Shown in pieces: positions 4,691 to 7,151 of a DNA stretch of 7,151 nt. How positions within the stretch are numbered: the stretch's first letter is position 1; each line of letters starts with the position of its first letter. Location of the stretch: NCBI GenBank assembly GCA_027490345.1, contig JAIXYF010000157.1, positions 1 through 7,151 of the forward strand. Direction: 5' to 3'. Origin of the DNA: Novosphingobium sp. (GTDB lineage Bacteria > Pseudomonadota > Alphaproteobacteria > Sphingomonadales > Sphingomonadaceae). A program made the position numbers and the translations under genes. The notes under the pieces are model-generated. The model was not told the origin of the DNA, made no database searches, and saw only the letters and a list, made by a program, of their open reading frames with translations.

Positions 4691-6943
4691 CGGACGAAGG
4701 GATCCGTGCCCAGTGCGATTCCGATATCGCAAAGATTGCAAAGCGCCACGGCGATCTGCTGCCTCCAGGTAGGGACCGATCGGCGAACCAGACTGGCGCG
4801 CAATGTCCAGCAGCCTCGCCAATCCCTGCGAACGATCAATCAGTGCCTGGGGCAGCATTTTCTCTCCGCTGATCCGCTGGGCTTTGGCAAGAGCGGCTGG
4901 CACCAAAATCGATTGGCCACCAATATTGGCGTTCCTTGCGATCACATTGCCCCGGGATTTGCCGTCTCGCAAGAAAACCGGATCAAACCTTTCGGCCAGA
5001 TTGCTGCACGACGCCAGTTTGCGCGATTTAGGATCATCGAAAACATAGTGTCCCAGCGCTCTGCCTCGGTGATGGGAGATGTCATAGATTTGACCGCTCG
5101 GCCCTTCACTGAGAAACCAAGTGTTATCTCTGACCACATTTCCGACACCGCTGTTTATATAATACGACATTGCATCGGTATCGGTGATATTATTTTCAAT
5201 ATTCGTGAAGCTTGTCCAGCTGTCCAAATAAATATCTCGGACATATCGCGCAGGGCCAACTTGAGTTAAAGCACTTGAGGTTGTAATGTCATGCAAATAA
5301 TTCTGCGCGATAGTGTTATATGCAGTGGTCAGATCATGATAAGCGTATATCGCTCCAGCATCACTAGTTTCAAGATTCACAAATGAAATCTCGTTGCCGA
5401 TTATGCTATTGCGCGCGCCGCTAAAGACAATGGCCTGGTGCGGAAGGTCACTAATTTCGTTACCCACTGCGACGTTATCGTGCCCTGCCAAAAGTATTGC
5501 TGCGCGATTGCTTCGAGTGAGCTGAGCAACTTTCGAGAATATATTATCGGCCACCACAACATTGCTCGACGGCAATGAGGCATCGCTTTGCATCGCAATG
5601 CCATATTCACCCACGTCGGCCACAACAGATCGTTCCACAACAATGCCTTGGCTGTTCTTGATCGTGATGGCAGATCCGGCTGCGAGCCCAAGATAGGCGT
5701 TGCTGATAGTGATATCGCGCGAGCCGCCAATGGCGACAAGGTCCAGACGGGCACCTTGCATGGCCAGCCCATCGAACGTGATGTCATGGGCGCCCTCAAC
5801 TACGACAAGATGGTCGATGGCGGCGGCCTCGATCGGTGCGCTGTCGGACCAAGGGTAAGCGGCCAGCACGCCATCGGCATAAGCCATCTCTCCCGGCCGA
5901 TTGATGAAACCGAACCCGTTGAGCAGCCGATAGCGCATCAGAGGAGATTGCGCATAGGTGGTCTTGAGCTGGGGTATCGCCAGCGACGGAGGACGGCCTG
6001 CTGCAGACTTGCCGGAAGCAAGCGTCACCTGATTCTCTTCATAGGCCCAATCAAAGGTCCAATAGCCGCCGGCCTGAAGCGATGGTTCGCGCAGCAGCTG
6101 TGAAAGGCCCCGCGCTACCGTCACCTGCGGCACAACGACGGGTCCGGGCTGAGGATTCGCGACCGGCTCAACGGCATAACCAACGTGAGGCAGTGCTGAT
6201 CGCCAAATTGGCCTGTCACCCTGAAAAGCAAAGAAGCTGGCTGGCTTGGCGTAAACAGTCCCGATCAGCCTCGGAAATGGCCTAGATGGAACAGCTTGTG
6301 GTGGGACGGCATAGCCATGGATAAACGAGCGCTGCCCCAAAGGCAGCAAGCCTTCCAGCGCCGCAGGCAGCGGCTGCTGCGCAAGCGGCACGCCACCACT
6401 GAGGATCACCGGCCCAGACGATGAGGCTGCAAACCGCAGCGGTGCACCTGAAGTTCCCGAATCTGCTTCCGTCAGAATGATCGGGCGGCGCAGCCGATAG
6501 CGTCCTGGCGCAAACGCGAGCGTTGTTGGCTGGCCTGTTTCCGCCCGGATAAGACGAGCCCGTTGGAGCGCAGCTTCGATGTTCGCCGTATCGTCGCTGG
6601 TTTCTTCACGGCTTGCAGCCGGCGTGATCCGGATAACTTGCTCCGGCACGCGCCGCTCGGCGCGCACGTTGGCCAACACGGCTTCGGCCGCCAGGACCGC
6701 CTGGCGGCTTTGCCTCGCGACCTCATCCGCAGTAGCAGGCTTGCAGGCCAGAGCGGTGCCTCTGAGCGGATCCGTCGCAGTGCTTCTTGCCGCGGTACAC
6801 GCGCTCGCAATCAAAAGTACCGCACAAGCAATGGGTATGATGCCGCGAACCGGCGAGTCTGCACGGTTGGCGCTGGTTGCAGACAATTCAGAGCCCTGCG
6901 CGCAGCACACGGCGGCGCTGATCTGATGCCTTGAAGGGGGCAT
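4679..6943 (-). CDS. Exported right-handed parallel beta-helix protein (GH141-like / polysaccharide-lyase-like), probable lipoprotein
   Basis: A 754-residue protein (from ATG 6943) predicted to be exported and to act on polysaccharide. GIIPIACAVLLIASAC (34-49) is a hydrophobic signal segment ending in a lipobox-like ASAC with Cys49. TSDDTANIEAAL (115-126) and TLAFAPGRYRL (141-151) mark the helix entry, followed by TEADSGTSGAPL (158-169) and GPVILSGG (177-184), both recalled as usual in GH141-type beta-helix enzymes. Stacked coils run from about 375 to 610 (e.g. DHLVVVEGAHDITFDGLAM, NVVVADNIFSKV). SDAGAIYAYHDLTTAYNTI (527-545), NYLHDI (548-553) and DIYLDSW (570-576) lie where such enzymes carry active-site acids; D528, D537 and D574 are candidates. 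The ATG lacks a ribosome binding site and gives a long pre-signal tail. A TTG at 6884-6886, one base after the upstream stop and behind AGGG, would give a 735-residue form with a more normal signal peptide. The core is AT-rich. Substrate and activity (hydrolase, lyase or binding only) are unknown. Confidence 0.85.
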   Translation of the reverse strand: MPPSRHQISAAVCCAQGSELSATSANRADSPVRGIIPIACAVLLIASACTAARSTATDPLRGTALACKPATADEVARQSRQAVLAAEAVLANVRAERRVPEQVIRITPAASREETSDDTANIEAALQRARLIRAETGQPTTLAFAPGRYRLRRPIILTEADSGTSGAPLRFAASSSGPVILSGGVPLAQQPLPAALEGLLPLGQRSFIHGYAVPPQAVPSRPFPRLIGTVYAKPASFFAFQGDRPIWRSALPHVGYAVEPVANPQPGPVVVPQVTVARGLSQLLREPSLQAGGYWTFDWAYEENQVTLASGKSAAGRPPSLAIPQLKTTYAQSPLMRYRLLNGFGFINRPGEMAYADGVLAAYPWSDSAPIEAAAIDHLVVVEGAHDITFDGLAMQGARLDLVAIGGSRDITISNAYLGLAAGSAITIKNSQGIVVERSVVADVGEYGIAMQSDASLPSSNVVVADNIFSKVAQLTRSNRAAILLAGHDNVAVGNEISDLPHQAIVFSGARNSIIGNEISFVNLETSDAGAIYAYHDLTTAYNTIAQNYLHDITTSSALTQVGPARYVRDIYLDSWTSFTNIENNITDTDAMSYYINSGVGNVVRDNTWFLSEGPSGQIYDISHHRGRALGHYVFDDPKSRKLASCSNLAERFDPVFLRDGKSRGNVIARNANIGGQSILVPAALAKAQRISGEKMLPQALIDRSQGLARLLDIARQSGSPIGPYLEAADRRGALQSLRYRNRTGHGSLRPLTD

Positions 6944-7151
6944 TGCGGGGCCCGCGCTTCATCGCCGCCCGACGGTAAGCACTGCCATAGCTCGCAACGA
7001 TAGCGGCCACCAGAAACATGGTTCGCCCCATGGCAATGGAAAAACTGACCTGGTGCTGCATCAGGACGGCCGCTAGGAACGCAATGAGAATCGCTCCAGT
7101 TTCCGGATCGCGAGCTCTGACGAAGGCCACTTCGCGAAACAAACTCAGGCA
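6888..7151 (-). CDS. C-terminal end of a polytopic membrane protein, possibly O-antigen polymerase/ligase (5' end outside window)
   Basis: The frame is open from the right edge (codon at 7149-7151) to TGA at 6888-6890, giving 87 residues of a longer protein. Two hydrophobic segments are visible: GAILIAFLAAVLMQ, then a short loop HQVSFSIAMGR, then TMFLVAAIVASYGSA. A basic cytoplasmic-type tail follows (YRRAAMKRGPR to the end, with QRRRVLRAGL). This two-helix ending with a positive tail resembles the C-termini of Wzy polymerases and WaaL-type O-antigen ligases, and the neighbours fit, but the catalytic part is off the window, so the function is inference. Another polytopic envelope protein is possible. 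The gene overlaps the annotated beta-helix start by 56 bases, or is followed after one base by that gene's alternative TTG start, so both are likely cotranscribed. Confidence 0.6.
   Translation of the reverse strand, partial: CLSLFREVAFVRARDPETGAILIAFLAAVLMQHQVSFSIAMGRTMFLVAAIVASYGSAYRRAAMKRGPRNAPFKASDQRRRVLRAGL

Noticed and set aside
4574..5269. A 231-codon + strand open frame at the 3' part of the beta-helix gene
   Set aside because: It is antisense to convincing beta-helix coils, with no motif or start signal; a shadow of the real gene.
5588..6103. A 171-codon + strand open frame within the beta-helix gene
   Set aside because: Antisense shadow with no recognisable domain or ribosome binding site.

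Overview
The window looks like part of a surface-polysaccharide (exopolysaccharide, capsule or O-antigen) locus from a GC-rich alphaproteobacterium, most likely a sphingomonad (Sphingomonadales). This assignment is inferred from the GC-rich coding style, the protein families present and the FkbM subtype. No RNA gene or lineage marker is visible to confirm it.

Layout. (1) At the left edge, on the + strand, is the C-terminal end of a protein with a beta-sandwich domain of the kind seen in phage tail or spike proteins and large surface proteins (1-515). (2) Facing it across a 57-base gap is a complete phosphomannomutase-type phosphohexomutase on the - strand (573-2057), with a very strong ribosome binding site. 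(3) A 199-base divergent intergenic region (2058-2256) separates the mutase from a two-gene + strand unit. That unit is a GT-A glycosyltransferase (2257-3186) overlapping, by ATGA, a left-handed beta-helix O-acyltransferase (3183-3722). (4) Three genes on the - strand run towards that unit: the end of a polytopic membrane protein, possibly a Wzy/O-antigen ligase type (6888-7151, partial), a large exported right-handed beta-helix protein (4679-6943), and, after a 219-base gap, an FkbM-family methyltransferase (3719-4459). The stop codons of the acyltransferase and the methyltransferase overlap.

How the genes may work together (inference). The mutase would supply hexose-1-phosphate (mannose-1-P or glucose-1-P) for nucleotide sugars. 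The glycosyltransferase would add a sugar to the growing repeat unit. The acyltransferase and the FkbM enzyme would add O-acetyl and O-methyl groups. The membrane protein could polymerise or ligate the repeat unit. The beta-helix lipoprotein would sit in the envelope and cut, bind or edit the polymer. The beta-sandwich protein could bind glycan, or could be a phage-derived neighbour.

The points most worth a second look are the beta-helix protein, which looks like a GH141-type carbohydrate-active enzyme and has an unusually AT-rich core (about 40% GC by hand count over 5161-5400), and the phage-like domain next to the polysaccharide genes. I saw no tRNA, rRNA, CRISPR array, insertion sequence or transposase.
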